Shown here: positions 1-11,000 of the stretch, piece after piece | Numbering within the stretch: position 1 is the first letter of the stretch | Layout of the letters: every line of letters begins with the position of its first letter | DNA from: Phocaeicola salanitronis DSM 18170 | GTDB lineage: Bacteria > Bacteroidota > Bacteroidia > Bacteroidales > Bacteroidaceae | Length of the DNA: 64,000 bases | Direction of reading: 5' to 3' | Assembly: GCF_000190575.1 (NCBI RefSeq) | Contig: NC_015164.1 | Span: forward strand, 248,001-312,000 | The notes under the pieces: model-generated | The model's input: the letters and a program-made list of their open reading frames with translations, nothing else | Told to the model about the DNA's origin: nothing | Database searches by the model: none | Translations under genes and position numbers: made by a program

Positions 1-49
1 AGCTTTAGGTTCCGCAACGCATTTATTAATTATTCATATTCATCGGATT

Positions 50-1240
50 ATGGTTTGGAAATTATTGAGGCAGCATCTGAGCGTCTCCCAATTGGCAGGT
101 TTTTTCTTTGCCAATGTATGCGGTATGGTAATTGTGTTGCTTGCCGTGCAATTTTATCGGGATGTTTTGCCGGTATTTACTCAGGGAGATAGCTTTATGA
201 AAGGGGATTATGTCATTGTGAGTAAGAAAGTCAGTACATTGGGGACAATTGTGGGCAAACAGTCGGCATTTTCTTCGGGAGATATTCGGGACATTGAGGC
301 TCAGCCTTTTGTAAAAGGGGTGGGGCGTTTTATCCCTTCTCAGTTTAAGGTGTCTGCCGGTATGGGGTTGCAGGGTATAAAAATGTCGACGGATTTGTTC
401 TTTGAGGCGGTACCGGACGTATATGTGGACGTAAAATCGGAGAAATGGAACTTTAATCCGAACTCCGGTGAAGTGCCGATTATCATACCTCGTAATTATT
501 TGAATTTGTATAATTTCGGGTTCGCTCAAAGCCGGAATTTGCCTCAATTGTCCGAGGGGTTGATTGGAATGGTTAGTTTGGATATCCGTATCATGGGCAA
601 TGGGAAGGTGAAGCAGATGAAGGGGCGTATCGTTGGATTTTCCAATCGGCTCAATACGATTCTGGTTCCCGAAACGTTTATGCGTTGGGCGAATAGCCAT
701 TATGGTGCGGGAGAAGACGCAAAGCCTTCTCGTCTGATTGTAGAAGTCAATAATCCGGCGGACGAGCGTATCGTTCAGTATTTTCAGCGGAAAGGGTATG
801 AAATGGAGGGCAATGAACTGGATGCAGGTAAAACGGCTTGGTTCTTGAGGGTGATTATCGGAGTTGTATTGTCGGTCGGCCTGTTGATTAGCGCACTTTC
901 GTTTTACATTCTGATATTAAGCGTTTATTTGTTGTTGCAAAAGAATATGCGCAAATTGGAAACCTTGTTGTTGATAGGATATAGTCCGGCGCAAATAGCG
1001 CGTCCTTATCAAATACTTACCATTGCATTGAACTTGTTGGTGTTGCTTTTAGGTGTTGGGATTGTGGCGTGCGTGCGTTCTTGGTATGTGCCGGTCCTTT
1101 CTGCTTTGTTCCCTGAAGCGGGTGTGGCTGGGTTGGTTCCTGCGCTGGTTGTGGGAGTCGTAGTTTTTGGGTTTGTATCTGTGCTGAATGTATATATAAT
1201 TCGCCGGAAGGTGAATGCTGTTTGGTTTCGTAAAAAGTAG
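50..1240 (+). CDS. FtsX-like ABC transporter permease
   Basis: A 396-residue membrane protein with the layout of FtsX/MacB-type permeases. One hydrophobic segment lies near residues 14-36, a long soluble extracytoplasmic region spans about 40-265, and three membrane helices fill the C-terminal third (about 268-295, 315-345 and 355-385). The sequence after the second helix (KNMRKLETLLLIGYSPAQI) matches the FtsX-type coupling segment. Such permeases work with an ABC ATPase in lipoprotein or peptide export or in envelope signalling; no ATPase is visible here and it may lie left of the window. The ATG at 50 is the first usable start, but an earlier start outside the window cannot be excluded. The stop is 5 bp from the next gene, so the two are probably cotranscribed. 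The family is fairly sure; the substrate is unknown. Confidence 0.75.
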   Translation: MVWKLLRQHLSVSQLAGFFFANVCGMVIVLLAVQFYRDVLPVFTQGDSFMKGDYVIVSKKVSTLGTIVGKQSAFSSGDIRDIEAQPFVKGVGRFIPSQFKVSAGMGLQGIKMSTDLFFEAVPDVYVDVKSEKWNFNPNSGEVPIIIPRNYLNLYNFGFAQSRNLPQLSEGLIGMVSLDIRIMGNGKVKQMKGRIVGFSNRLNTILVPETFMRWANSHYGAGEDAKPSRLIVEVNNPADERIVQYFQRKGYEMEGNELDAGKTAWFLRVIIGVVLSVGLLISALSFYILILSVYLLLQKNMRKLETLLLIGYSPAQIARPYQILTIALNLLVLLLGVGIVACVRSWYVPVLSALFPEAGVAGLVPALVVGVVVFGFVSVLNVYIIRRKVNAVWFRKK

Positions 1241-1245
1241 AGCGT

Positions 1246-1656
1246 ATGGTTAGGCAAGTCGAATTTACATTAAAACCTCGTACGAGAGGGTTTCATTTGA
1301 TAACGCAGGAAGTAATGAGCCATTTGCCGGAGTTGCCCGAAACGGGTCTGTTGCATTTGTTCATTAAACATACGAGTTGTGCATTAAGCATTAATGAGAA
1401 TTATGACCCTAGTGTGCGTAATGACATGGAGCGTATTTATAATAATCTGGTGAAGGAGAATCAGGCTTATTATACGCATGTGGATGAAGGTCCCGATGAT
1501 ATGCCGAGTCATGCCAAATGCAGTCTGACAGGAGTGTCTCTTACCATACCTGTAACGTCCGGACGCTTGAATTTGGGTACATGGCAGGGGATTTATTTAT
1601 GTGAGTTCAGAGATTATGGCGGAGCACGTCGGATTGTGGCCTCAATACTTGGTTAA
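1246..1656 (+). CDS. YjbQ/UPF0047 family protein
   Basis: A 136-residue protein carrying the hallmarks of the YjbQ (UPF0047) family: the HTSCALSINEN motif near residues 44-54, the DDMPSHAKCSLTG block near 85-97, and GRLNLGTWQGIYLCEFRD near the C terminus. Members are small homotrimeric proteins; some have thiamin-phosphate synthase activity in vitro, but the physiological role is unsettled. It lies 5 bp after the permease gene, suggesting cotranscription. The length is typical for the family and no defect is visible. Confidence 0.85.
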   Translation: MVRQVEFTLKPRTRGFHLITQEVMSHLPELPETGLLHLFIKHTSCALSINENYDPSVRNDMERIYNNLVKENQAYYTHVDEGPDDMPSHAKCSLTGVSLTIPVTSGRLNLGTWQGIYLCEFRDYGGARRIVASILG

Positions 1657-1818
1657 GCCTCTTTGTTTTCGCACACGGAATGTTTTTTGTGTGAATAAAT
1701 GTTTAAAAACGGGCGGTATTGTCTCCCCTTTTTAATATATAGTTTCATGTTCGCTGGAAAAAGTGGTTTTTTTACAAAAAAATGTTAGTTAGGATGACAA
1801 GATAATAAGATATTTATA

Positions 1819-1826
1819 TAAATTTG
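1819..1826 (+). promoter_or_regulatory. Candidate -7 element for the ATP synthase operon
   Basis: TAAATTTG fits the Bacteroides -7 consensus TAnnTTTG and lies about 87 bp before the first ATP synthase gene. No convincing -33 TTTG is seen at the usual distance, so the call is tentative. The 256-bp gap at 1657-1912 otherwise shows no gene. Confidence 0.4.
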
Positions 1827-1900
1827 CGTAGATGATTAATGATACATTGAACCATTAAAATGTGGTTCTGGTAGAAAATAGTTGAATCTATAAAAAATAA

Positions 1901-3442
<1,542 letters not shown>

Positions 3443-3469
3443 TATTGAGTTTTTTAAAACTAAGAAAGA

Positions 3470-3715
3470 ATGAAAGAACTTCATCTGGTTATCGCTTCAC
3501 CTGAACAGACCGTTTTCGATGGGAAAGTGGACATGGCTGTATTGCCCGGCGAGCTTGGAGAATTTCAAGTGCTGGTGAACCATGCGCCATTGATTTCTTC
3601 GCTTATGGCTGGAGAAGTGAGGTATACGGCTGGAAAAGAATCGCATGCCTTGGCTATCAAGGGCGGATTTGTAGAAGTCAGGGACAATCAGATATCAGTT
3701 TGTGCCGAGCTCTAA
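3470..3715 (+). CDS. atpC: F1 ATP synthase subunit epsilon (short form)
   Basis: Epsilon subunit of the rotor stalk, 81 residues. It contains the N-terminal beta-sandwich (LVIASPEQTVFDGKVDM, VLPGELGEFQVLVNHAPLI) that binds gamma and the c-ring. The C-terminal helical hairpin found in about 135-residue homologues is absent: the frame stops directly after the sandwich. In other bacteria that hairpin inhibits ATP hydrolysis, so this enzyme should lack epsilon-type inhibition (inference). Its position directly after atpD supports the identity. Confidence 0.93.
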   Translation: MKELHLVIASPEQTVFDGKVDMAVLPGELGEFQVLVNHAPLISSLMAGEVRYTAGKESHALAIKGGFVEVRDNQISVCAEL

Positions 3716-3749
3716 AGAGAGGGAAGCTTGAGTTAATGCTATTGACAGA

Positions 3750-4244
3750 ATGTTATTAAAGGCGATAAAGAAGAAATTCATTCAGGAACTGACAGGGACA
3801 GGTCTGATCCTGACAATCGGAACGCTGTTGTTTTTCCATTTCTTTTTCCCGGAAAGGTATTTCCAATGGTTTCCGCTGATTCCTGTGTTTTTCTATGTCT
3901 TTGGCCTTTTCTATATTTATATGTTTGAATTCAGCTATCAGCTGGGGGCAGACAAAATAGCGATGACTTATTTGATATGTAAGGTGCTGAAATTTATTTT
4001 GAGCGCTTTGGTACTGATATTTTACGGATTCGTAATAGAAGACGAGGTGGGTGCTTTCGTGGCTGCATTCGTTTTCTTTTATTTTGCGTTTCTGGTTTTT
4101 GAAACCCGTTTCTTCCTTCGCTTTGAAGCGAAACTGAAATTAAGTAAACAAGTAAAAAATGAAAAAAATACGGTACATAGTAATAACACTGCTGCTTTTG
4201 TTGGCAATTCCAACCACGACGCTGAAAGCGGAAACGGGCAGTGA
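3750..4244 (+). CDS. AtpI-like membrane protein in the ATP synthase operon
   Basis: A 164-residue protein with about four hydrophobic segments (near 18-32, 38-58, 70-95 and 98-120) and a polar C-terminal tail. It sits between epsilon and subunit a, where many operons carry AtpI, a helper for c-ring assembly, but no AtpI sequence motif is recognised, so the role is inferred from position. The last 86 bp overlap the start of atpB in another frame, so the polar tail is encoded by the same DNA as the atpB signal peptide. Both starts look genuine: the four hydrophobic segments lie upstream of the overlap, and the atpB reading gives a clean signal sequence. Confidence 0.7.
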   Translation: MLLKAIKKKFIQELTGTGLILTIGTLLFFHFFFPERYFQWFPLIPVFFYVFGLFYIYMFEFSYQLGADKIAMTYLICKVLKFILSALVLIFYGFVIEDEVGAFVAAFVFFYFAFLVFETRFFLRFEAKLKLSKQVKNEKNTVHSNNTAAFVGNSNHDAESGNGQ

Positions 4245-5223
4245 TGGGGAGATAGATGTGAACGAATTGATATTCGGGCATATCGGTGACGCGTACGAGT
4301 GGCATATAGTCTCGTTTGGCGACACTCATCTCACTATCCACCTTCCGGTAATCGTAAAAAGCAGTACGGGCTGGCATGTGTTCTGCTCTTCTCATTTGGA
4401 AGGAGGAGAAGAATACGAAGGCTTGTACATTGCCGAGGGGGGTGCCAATGACGGTAAGATAGTGGAACGGAATGCTGCCGGTGAAGAGGTGAGGCCTCTT
4501 GACATTTCCATAACCAAGAATGTGCTTGGCTTGTTCATCAACAGTGCGTTGCTGGTGGTGATTATGCTGGGCTGCGCGCGCTGGTATAAGAAACACGCGT
4601 TAGAGCAGGGAGCTCCTAAAGGCGGTGTGGGAATGATAGAGGCAACCGTAATGTCTATTTATGACGATGTAATCAAAGGCTGTGTAGGTGAAGATTACAG
4701 ACGTTATGCACCTTATTTGCTGACCGCTTTCTTCTTTGTGCTGGTGAATAACCTGATGGGATTGATTCCTATCTTTCCGGGAGGGGCGACTGTAACAGGT
4801 AATATTGCCATTACGATGGTCTTGGCATTATGCACGTTCCTTTTCACCAATATTTTCGGTACAAAGGCTTATTGGAAAGACATTTTTTGGCCTGAAGTTC
4901 CAACATGGCTGAAAGTGCCGGTACCTATGATGCCGTTGATAGAATTCTTCGGTATATTCACTAAACCGTTTGCATTGATGATTCGTCTTTTTGCCAATAT
5001 GATGGCAGGCCATGCCGCTATGTTGAGTTTGATAGCAATCATTTTCATCACGGTTAAGGCAGGACCGGTAATCAATGGTTCAATGACAATCGTCGCTGTG
5101 GCATTCGGAATTTTCATGAATGCGCTCGAGCTTTTGGTCGCATTTATCCAAGCGTATGTGTTCACGATGCTTTCGGCCGTGTTTATCGGTTTGTCGAGAG
5201 TGAAAGAACACGCAGAAAAATAA
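4159..5223 (+). CDS. atpB: Fo ATP synthase subunit a
   Basis: Subunit a, the membrane stator that forms the proton half-channels; 354 residues. The N terminus is a typical signal peptide (hydrophobic LLLLLAIPTTTLKA, residues 11-24), followed by an extracytoplasmic extension of about 100 residues that the E. coli protein lacks; this is known in Bacteroidota. The essential arginine is Arg276 in IRLFANMMAGH, and the final helices contain the conserved LELLVAFIQAYVFTML. It overlaps the preceding gene by 86 bp and is followed 41 bp later by atpE. Confidence 0.96.
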   Translation: MKKIRYIVITLLLLLAIPTTTLKAETGSDGEIDVNELIFGHIGDAYEWHIVSFGDTHLTIHLPVIVKSSTGWHVFCSSHLEGGEEYEGLYIAEGGANDGKIVERNAAGEEVRPLDISITKNVLGLFINSALLVVIMLGCARWYKKHALEQGAPKGGVGMIEATVMSIYDDVIKGCVGEDYRRYAPYLLTAFFFVLVNNLMGLIPIFPGGATVTGNIAITMVLALCTFLFTNIFGTKAYWKDIFWPEVPTWLKVPVPMMPLIEFFGIFTKPFALMIRLFANMMAGHAAMLSLIAIIFITVKAGPVINGSMTIVAVAFGIFMNALELLVAFIQAYVFTMLSAVFIGLSRVKEHAEK

Positions 5224-5252
5224 AGTAATAAATTAAAAGTATAACCAATTAA

Positions 5253-5519
<267 letters not shown>

Positions 5520-5534
5520 TAAAAACGATACATT

Positions 5535-6038
5535 ATGGGATTATTAACTCCGGATCCGGGGCTGGTGTTCTGGATGATTATCACGTTCGGCGTCGTATTC
5601 GTCTTGTTGGCGAAATATGGCTTCCCCGTAATCATCAAGGCAGTAGAGGACCGGAAAGCATATATCGATAATTCGTTGAAGGCTGCACGCGATGCGAATG
5701 AACAGTTGGCGAACGTGAAGCTCGAAGGCGAAAAGATTCTTGCTCAGGCACGTGAGGAGCAGAACCGCATCTTGAGTGAGGCCGCCGTTACACGCGACCG
5801 CATTGTAAAAGACGCTCAAGACCGGGCTATTACCGAAGGCCAGCGGCTGATGGCGGAAGTGAAAAAACAGATTGAAACGGAAAAAGAAAGTGCAATCCGT
5901 GATATCCGCCGCCAAGTGGCTGTCCTTTCGGTCGAAATTGCCGGGAAAATCATGCGGAGTAAGCTTGCCGATACAAAAGAGCAGAATGCTTTGATTGACC
6001 GTATGTTGGATGAAATGCTTGAATCTTCTAAAAAATAA
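5535..6038 (+). CDS. atpF: Fo ATP synthase subunit b
   Basis: Peripheral-stalk subunit b, 167 residues. One membrane helix (about residues 10-32, VFWMIITFGVVFVLLAKYGF) is followed by a long charged helix predicted to form the dimeric coiled coil, rich in Ala, Glu, Lys and Arg, ending in the delta-binding region. Length and position between c and delta are standard. It is 15 bp after atpE and 6 bp before atpH. Confidence 0.95.
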   Translation: MGLLTPDPGLVFWMIITFGVVFVLLAKYGFPVIIKAVEDRKAYIDNSLKAARDANEQLANVKLEGEKILAQAREEQNRILSEAAVTRDRIVKDAQDRAITEGQRLMAEVKKQIETEKESAIRDIRRQVAVLSVEIAGKIMRSKLADTKEQNALIDRMLDEMLESSKK

Positions 6039-6044
6039 TAGGTT

Positions 6045-6599
6045 ATGAATACAGGAGTTGTTTCCAGACGTTATGCAAAAGCTTTGCTCGCTTATGTGAA
6101 GGCGGCAAAAAAAGAAGACAAAGTATATGAAGAAGTGAAAACGTTAGCTTCATACTTTGAGCGTGTTGCCGGTTTGCGTCACGCGGTGGAAAATCCTGTA
6201 TTGGATATTCCGGCAAAACTGAAACTCTTGCGGGAAGCTGCGGGAGGAGCGGGCGTGAGCCAGGAACTGATGCGTTTCTTCGGGCTGGTATTGGAAGAAA
6301 AAAGAGAGAAATTCTTGCAGTTCATGACCTGGTCGTATATCGACTTGTATCGTGAGGATAAAAACATTCTCATCGGCAAATTGACAACGGCTGTTCCTTC
6401 TCCTAAACTGGTGGCGTATTTGCAAAAGACATTGTCTGAGGCGAATAACGCAACGGTTGAACTGGAGACGAAAGTGGATGCTAATCTGATCGGCGGCTAT
6501 ATCGTAGAAGTGGCAGGCACTCGTATGGATGCAAGCGTAGCCAACCAGTTGAAGCGTGTAGAACAGCAGTTTATTGCAAAAAACAGAAGAATAATTTAA
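6045..6599 (+). CDS. atpH: F1 ATP synthase subunit delta
   Basis: Delta subunit linking the peripheral stalk to the top of F1, 184 residues. It begins with the typical [13 protein letters not shown] segment and ends with the conserved [20 protein letters not shown] block characteristic of OSCP/delta proteins. It is followed 10 bp later by atpA. Length is normal. Confidence 0.95.
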   Translation: MNTGVVSRRYAKALLAYVKAAKKEDKVYEEVKTLASYFERVAGLRHAVENPVLDIPAKLKLLREAAGGAGVSQELMRFFGLVLEEKREKFLQFMTWSYIDLYREDKNILIGKLTTAVPSPKLVAYLQKTLSEANNATVELETKVDANLIGGYIVEVAGTRMDASVANQLKRVEQQFIAKNRRII

Positions 6600-6609
6600 A
6601 ACAAAGCTT

Positions 6610-8205
6610 ATGCCAGAAAATAATAATATTAAACCCAGTGAAGTTTCAGAAGTGCTTCTCCAGCAATTGCAGGGGATTGACACTTCACTGAAATTCGACG
6701 AAGTGGGTACCGTGCTTCAGGTGAGTGATGGCGTGGCTCGTATTTACGGATTGCGTAATGCCGAAGCTAACGAATTGCTTCAGTTTGAGAATGGTATCAT
6801 GGGAGTCGTGATGAATCTGGAGGAAGATAATGTCGGAGCCGTTTTGTTGGGTCCTACCGACCAGGTAAAAGAAGGTATGGTAGTAAAACGTACTAACCGT
6901 ATTGCCTCTATTAATGTAGGCGAGGGAATGTTGGGACGTGTTATCGACCCGTTAGGCGTGCCTTTGGACGGGCGTGGCGAAATCACAGGGGATACGTGTG
7001 AGATGCCTTTGGAGCGCAAAGCGCCGGGAGTAATCTTCCGCCAGCCGGTTACCGAGCCGTTGCAGACAGGGTTGAAAGCGATTGATGCGATGATACCTAT
7101 CGGACGCGGGCAACGTGAGCTGATTATCGGCGACCGTCAGACAGGTAAGACCGCCATTGCGATTGATACCATTATCAACCAGCGCCATAATTATGAGGCA
7201 GGTGATCCGGTATATTGTATCTATGTCGCTGTAGGACAAAAAGGGTCTACGGTGGCGAGTCTTGTAAATGTATTGCGCGAAAAAGGCGCGATGGATTATA
7301 CGATTGTGGTAGCCGCTACCGCTTCCGATCCTGCTGCCTTGCAGTATTTTGCGCCGTTTGCGGGAGCTGCTATCGGCGAATATTTCCGCGATACAGGCCG
7401 TCATGCCTTAGTCGTTTACGATGACTTGTCAAAGCAGGCGGTCGCTTATCGTGAAGTGTCTTTGATTTTGCGCCGCCCCTCAGGACGTGAAGCCTATCCG
7501 GGCGATATCTTCTATCTGCATTCCCGTTTGTTGGAGCGTGCGGCGAAGATTATCAGCCAGCAAGAGGTGGCAGAAACCATGAACGATTTGCCCGCAAGCC
7601 TGAAAGGGAAGGTGAAAGCCGGCGGTTCGCTTACCGCATTGCCTATCATTGAGACACAGGCAGGCGACGTTTCGGCTTATATTCCTACCAATGTGATTTC
7701 TATTACCGATGGCCAGATATTCTTGGAAACAGACTTGTTCAACCAAGGTTTCCGTCCTGCCATCAACGTGGGTATTTCTGTATCCCGTGTCGGTGGTAGC
7801 GCACAGGTCAAGAGTATGAAGAAAGTGGCAGGTACGTTGAAAATCGACCAGGCGCAATACCGCGAGCTGGAGGCATTCTCTAAGTTCAGCAGCGATATGG
7901 ACCCTGTCACCGCTATGGCTATTGACCGCGGACGTAAGAATAATCAGTTGCTTATCCAGCCTCAATACACGCCGATGCCGGTAGGTGAACAGGTGGCTAT
8001 CTTGTATTGTGGCACGCACTCGTTGATGCGGGAAGTCCCCATAGACAAAATACGTGCTTTTCAAGATGCGTTCTTGACCACCATGCGTGCAAATCATCAA
8101 AAAGATGTATTGGATGTCTTGGCGGCTGGCAAGATCAGTGATGAGGTAACGGCAATCATCGAAAAAGTAGCGGCAGATACAGTAGGACAATTTAAAGAAA
8201 AATAA
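6610..8205 (+). CDS. atpA: F1 ATP synthase subunit alpha
   Basis: Non-catalytic nucleotide-binding alpha subunit, 531 residues. The Walker A loop GDRQTGKT is at residues 174-181, and the arginine-finger region [14 protein letters not shown] lies near 385-398. An N-terminal amphipathic stretch ([18 protein letters not shown]) is where delta normally binds. The gene ends 5 bp before atpG. Identification is secure. Confidence 0.98.
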   Translation: MPENNNIKPSEVSEVLLQQLQGIDTSLKFDEVGTVLQVSDGVARIYGLRNAEANELLQFENGIMGVVMNLEEDNVGAVLLGPTDQVKEGMVVKRTNRIASINVGEGMLGRVIDPLGVPLDGRGEITGDTCEMPLERKAPGVIFRQPVTEPLQTGLKAIDAMIPIGRGQRELIIGDRQTGKTAIAIDTIINQRHNYEAGDPVYCIYVAVGQKGSTVASLVNVLREKGAMDYTIVVAATASDPAALQYFAPFAGAAIGEYFRDTGRHALVVYDDLSKQAVAYREVSLILRRPSGREAYPGDIFYLHSRLLERAAKIISQQEVAETMNDLPASLKGKVKAGGSLTALPIIETQAGDVSAYIPTNVISITDGQIFLETDLFNQGFRPAINVGISVSRVGGSAQVKSMKKVAGTLKIDQAQYRELEAFSKFSSDMDPVTAMAIDRGRKNNQLLIQPQYTPMPVGEQVAILYCGTHSLMREVPIDKIRAFQDAFLTTMRANHQKDVLDVLAAGKISDEVTAIIEKVAADTVGQFKEK

Positions 8206-8210
8206 TCATC

Positions 8211-9104
8211 ATGGCATCACTGAAAGAAGTAAAAGGAAGAATCAGTTCCATCAACGGTACGCTGAAAATCACTTCGGCGATGAAGATGGTGGCCTCTGCT
8301 AAGCTTCACAAGGCGCAGGGGGATATCGAAAGCATGCTTCCTTACGAACGAAGACTACATCACATGCTTACCAATTTTTTGAGTTCGGGGCAAAGTGTAG
8401 AGTCGCCTTTCATTGTGAAACGTGATGTGAGGAAGATTGCCATCGTCGTGTTTGCGTCAAACAGCAGTTTGTGCGGGGGCTTCAATGCCAATGTAATCCG
8501 GCACTTGCAGGAAACGGTTGCAGAATATGCGAAAACAATCGGGAAAGAGAATATCTTGGTTTATCCGGTAGGACGCAAAGTTGCGGATGCTGTCAAGAAA
8601 ATGGGGTTTGCTCCCATGGGTGATTACCAGCACATGAGCGGCAAACCGAATTACCAGGAAGCTTCCGGTTTGGCGGCAGAGCTGATCAACCGTTATTTGG
8701 CGGACGAGGTTCAGGAAATCATTCTGTTGTATAATCACTTCAAGTCAACATCTTCGCAGGTGCTGGTGAAAGAGGCTTATTTGCCGCTTGACCTTGAAGC
8801 TGAGCAAAAGGCAGGTGCTGCACAAGAAGGCAGGCAGAAAGGGCAGATGGAGGCAGATTACATTATCGAACCCTCAGCAGAGCGGGTTATGCAGGAATTG
8901 CTTCCTAAAGTGCTCCGTTTGAAAATCTATACCGTCTTGCTTGATTCGGCTGCCGCTGAACATGCCGCACGTACAATGGCGATGCAAATTGCAACGGATA
9001 ATGCGAATGATTTGTTGCAGGAGCTTACGTTGCTCTACAACAAGAGTCGTCAGCAGGCTATTACCAACGAATTGCTCGATATTGTGGGCGGTACGATGGC
9101 GTAA
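8211..9104 (+). CDS. atpG: F1 ATP synthase subunit gamma
   Basis: Central rotor shaft, 297 residues. The N-terminal helix contains RISSINGTLKITSAMKMVA and the C-terminal helix ends LTLLYNKSRQQAITNELLDI, the two conserved segments that make the coiled-coil shaft. LCGGFNANV near residues 84-92 marks the Rossmann-like head. It is the last gene of the operon and is followed by two hairpins with T-runs. Confidence 0.96.
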   Translation: MASLKEVKGRISSINGTLKITSAMKMVASAKLHKAQGDIESMLPYERRLHHMLTNFLSSGQSVESPFIVKRDVRKIAIVVFASNSSLCGGFNANVIRHLQETVAEYAKTIGKENILVYPVGRKVADAVKKMGFAPMGDYQHMSGKPNYQEASGLAAELINRYLADEVQEIILLYNHFKSTSSQVLVKEAYLPLDLEAEQKAGAAQEGRQKGQMEADYIIEPSAERVMQELLPKVLRLKIYTVLLDSAAAEHAARTMAMQIATDNANDLLQELTLLYNKSRQQAITNELLDIVGGTMA

Positions 9105-9118
9105 ATAGTTTAAATGAA

Positions 9119-9184
9119 AAGCTTAGAAATGGAGAAAGGAAAGTAATGTTTGCTTTCTGTAGTCTTCGTTTCTAGGCTTTTTTT
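9119..9184 (+). terminator. Terminator after the ATP synthase operon
   Basis: AAGCTTAGAAA (9119-9129) pairs with TTTCTAGGCTT (9169-9179), one G-U pair, followed by a run of T. The loop is long but holds an inner AGAAAG/CTTTCT pairing. Confidence 0.65.
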
Positions 9185-9243
9185 GTGGAATTATCTTAGA
9201 TTCGTTCAGATAATTAAGAATTGATATAATCCTCTATTTTTCA

Positions 9244-9275
9244 AGCCTTAGAAATTCTCTAAGGCTTTCTTTATT
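9244..9275 (+). terminator. Second hairpin with T-rich tail
   Basis: AGCCTTAGA (9244-9252) pairs perfectly with TCTAAGGCT (9258-9266) around a 5-nt loop, then TTCTTTATTT. It resembles the first terminator stem and probably backs it up, insulating the helicase gene. Confidence 0.65.
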
Positions 9276-9292
9276 TATCCGTCGATATTCAT

Positions 9293-9300
9293 TACTTTTG
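9293..9300 (+). promoter_or_regulatory. Candidate -7 element for the DEAD-box helicase
   Basis: TACTTTTG matches TAnnTTTG, 37 bp before the start at 9337. The -33 element is not obvious. Confidence 0.4.
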
Positions 9301-9336
9301 CATAAAGCGATGTTTTATTATTAAAATAATTTTTTG

Positions 9337-10656
9337 ATGAATGTTGATGAAATATTAAGCCGCCTGCATATTGAGCGGCTGAACGAAATGCAGCAGGCCG
9401 CTATCCGTGCTTTTGGGGGAGGGGATGACGTCATCTTGCTTTCGCCTACGGGGTCGGGCAAGACGCTGGCGTATCTTTTGCCTCTGCTTTCTTTTTTGAA
9501 ACCCGGAGTAAAGGGGGTGCAGGCTGTAGTGTTGGTTCCTTCGCGTGAACTGGCTTTGCAGATTGACCAGGTATTCCGTGCGATGGGGACAGAATATAAT
9601 GTAATGAGCTGTTATGGCGGCCGTCCGGCGATGGACGAGCATAGGGTGATGAAGAACGTGAATCCGGCGGTGATTATCGGTACGCCGGGCAGGATGAACG
9701 ACCATCTTCAGAAAGCGAATTTCGATGCTTCTGCGGTCCGCCTGTTGGTGATAGACGAGTTTGACAAGTGCCTGGAATTCGGCTTTCAGGAGGAAATGGC
9801 TTCGGTGATGGGGCAATTGCCCCGGATAGAACGGCGTTTCCTGCTCTCTGCCACCGATGCCGAAGAAATACCTCGTTTTACAGGTTTAAGAAGAGTGAGG
9901 AAACTGGATTTCCTCCGTCCGGAGCACGTTTTGTCTTCCCGTTTGCATTTATATAAAGTGGTGTCTCCCGTAAAAGACAAGCTGGATACCTTATTCCGTT
10001 TGCTTTGCTGCATTGGAAACGAATCGACGCTGGTGTTCTGCAATCACCGGGAAAGCGTAGAGCGGGTAGGGGAATATTTGCGTAGGATGAAAATGTACTG
10101 TGAGGTGTTCCACGGGGGCATGGGGCAGGACGAACGCGAGCGGGCGCTGTATAAGTTCCGCAACGGGAGCTGTCCGGTGCTTGTCTCTACGGATTTGGCT
10201 GCCCGGGGGCTGGATATTCCGGAGATAAAGAACGTGGTGCACTATCATCTTCCGGTGTCTGAGGACAGCTTTATCCACCGCAACGGGCGGACGGCGCGTT
10301 GGGAAAACGAAGGGAATGCGTATGTGTTGGCTTATCAGGAGGAGGCGTTGCCTTCTTATTTGCCGGAAGACGCGTTGGAGGATTATGAATTGCCCGGTTC
10401 GGTGTCTTTGCCGCCTTTGCCCGAGTTTGTGACTTTGTATATCGGAAAAGGGAAAAAAGACAAGATAAATAAGGTAGACATTGTCGGTTTCCTGTCGAAA
10501 AAAGGCCGTTTGCAGAAGGACGAAATAGGGAAGGTAGACGTGAAAGAACGTCACGCTTTTGTGGCAATCGCCCGAAGAAAGGCTAAACAAGTGTTAAAAC
10601 TTGTACAAAATGAAAAGATTAAGGGGGTAAAAGCTTTGATAGAAGTGGCAAAATGA
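9337..10656 (+). CDS. DEAD-box RNA helicase
   Basis: A 439-residue ATP-dependent RNA helicase with both RecA-like domains. Visible motifs are the Q-motif region (NEMQQAAIRAF), motif I SPTGSGKT, motif Ia PSRELALQI, motif II as VIDEFDKC (DEFD instead of the usual DEAD), motif III SATDAEE (in place of SAT), and in the second domain VSTDLAARGLDIP and HRNGRTARW. The C-terminal 90 residues are basic and may bind RNA. Start chosen at the ATG at 9337; an in-frame TTG one codon upstream is less likely. The protein probably acts in ribosome assembly or RNA turnover; the specific orthologue is not assigned. The variant Walker B (DEFD) is the one oddity. Confidence 0.9.
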   Translation: MNVDEILSRLHIERLNEMQQAAIRAFGGGDDVILLSPTGSGKTLAYLLPLLSFLKPGVKGVQAVVLVPSRELALQIDQVFRAMGTEYNVMSCYGGRPAMDEHRVMKNVNPAVIIGTPGRMNDHLQKANFDASAVRLLVIDEFDKCLEFGFQEEMASVMGQLPRIERRFLLSATDAEEIPRFTGLRRVRKLDFLRPEHVLSSRLHLYKVVSPVKDKLDTLFRLLCCIGNESTLVFCNHRESVERVGEYLRRMKMYCEVFHGGMGQDERERALYKFRNGSCPVLVSTDLAARGLDIPEIKNVVHYHLPVSEDSFIHRNGRTARWENEGNAYVLAYQEEALPSYLPEDALEDYELPGSVSLPPLPEFVTLYIGKGKKDKINKVDIVGFLSKKGRLQKDEIGKVDVKERHAFVAIARRKAKQVLKLVQNEKIKGVKALIEVAK

Positions 10657-10692
10657 TAACTTTGTGTCAGAGATCTGTCCGTTCTTTATATT

Positions 10693-10830
10693 GAACACAG
10701 AGACACAGAGACGCGGAGTTTTATTTACGGTTTTACAATTTACGAAGTATGATTTCATATCAAACTGGTAAATGGTAAACCGTACATTGAAAAATAAACT
10801 ATTTCTCCGTGCCTTTGTGTCTCTGTGTTC
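10693..10830. repeat. CACAGAG palindromic repeat, copy 1
   Basis: GAACACAGAGACACAGAG at the left end is mirrored by CTTTGTGTCTCTGTGTTC at the right end, enclosing about 100 bp of AT-rich sequence. The interior (TTTACGGTTTTACAATTTAC and onward) is shared with the copy on the other side of serC. It lies in the 344-bp gap 10657-11000, which also holds the serC promoter; no gene is seen there. Confidence 0.8.
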
Positions 10831-10925
10831 TGTTTTTATCTGTGTCAATGTGTAATTAAAATATGCCCCTTGTTGGTAATTTGTAAGCCTGAAAGCCGGC
10901 TTAGCGTAAAATTATTCATAAAACT

Positions 10926-10956
10926 TTTGGATATAAAAAAATAATTGCTAACTTCG
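10926..10956 (+). promoter_or_regulatory. serC promoter
   Basis: TTTG (10926-10929), a 19-bp spacer, then TAACTTCG (10949-10956), a near match to the Bacteroides TTTG-N19-TAnnTTTG promoter. It lies 44 bp before the serC start. Confidence 0.55.
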
Positions 10957-11000
10957 CATCCAAGAACTAATGATATTGTTTAACCAAAACAAACTACCAA

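Noticed and set aside
62..700. Long minus-strand open frame opposite the FtsX-like gene
   Set aside because: It has no recognisable domain and mirrors the codon pattern of the plus-strand gene.
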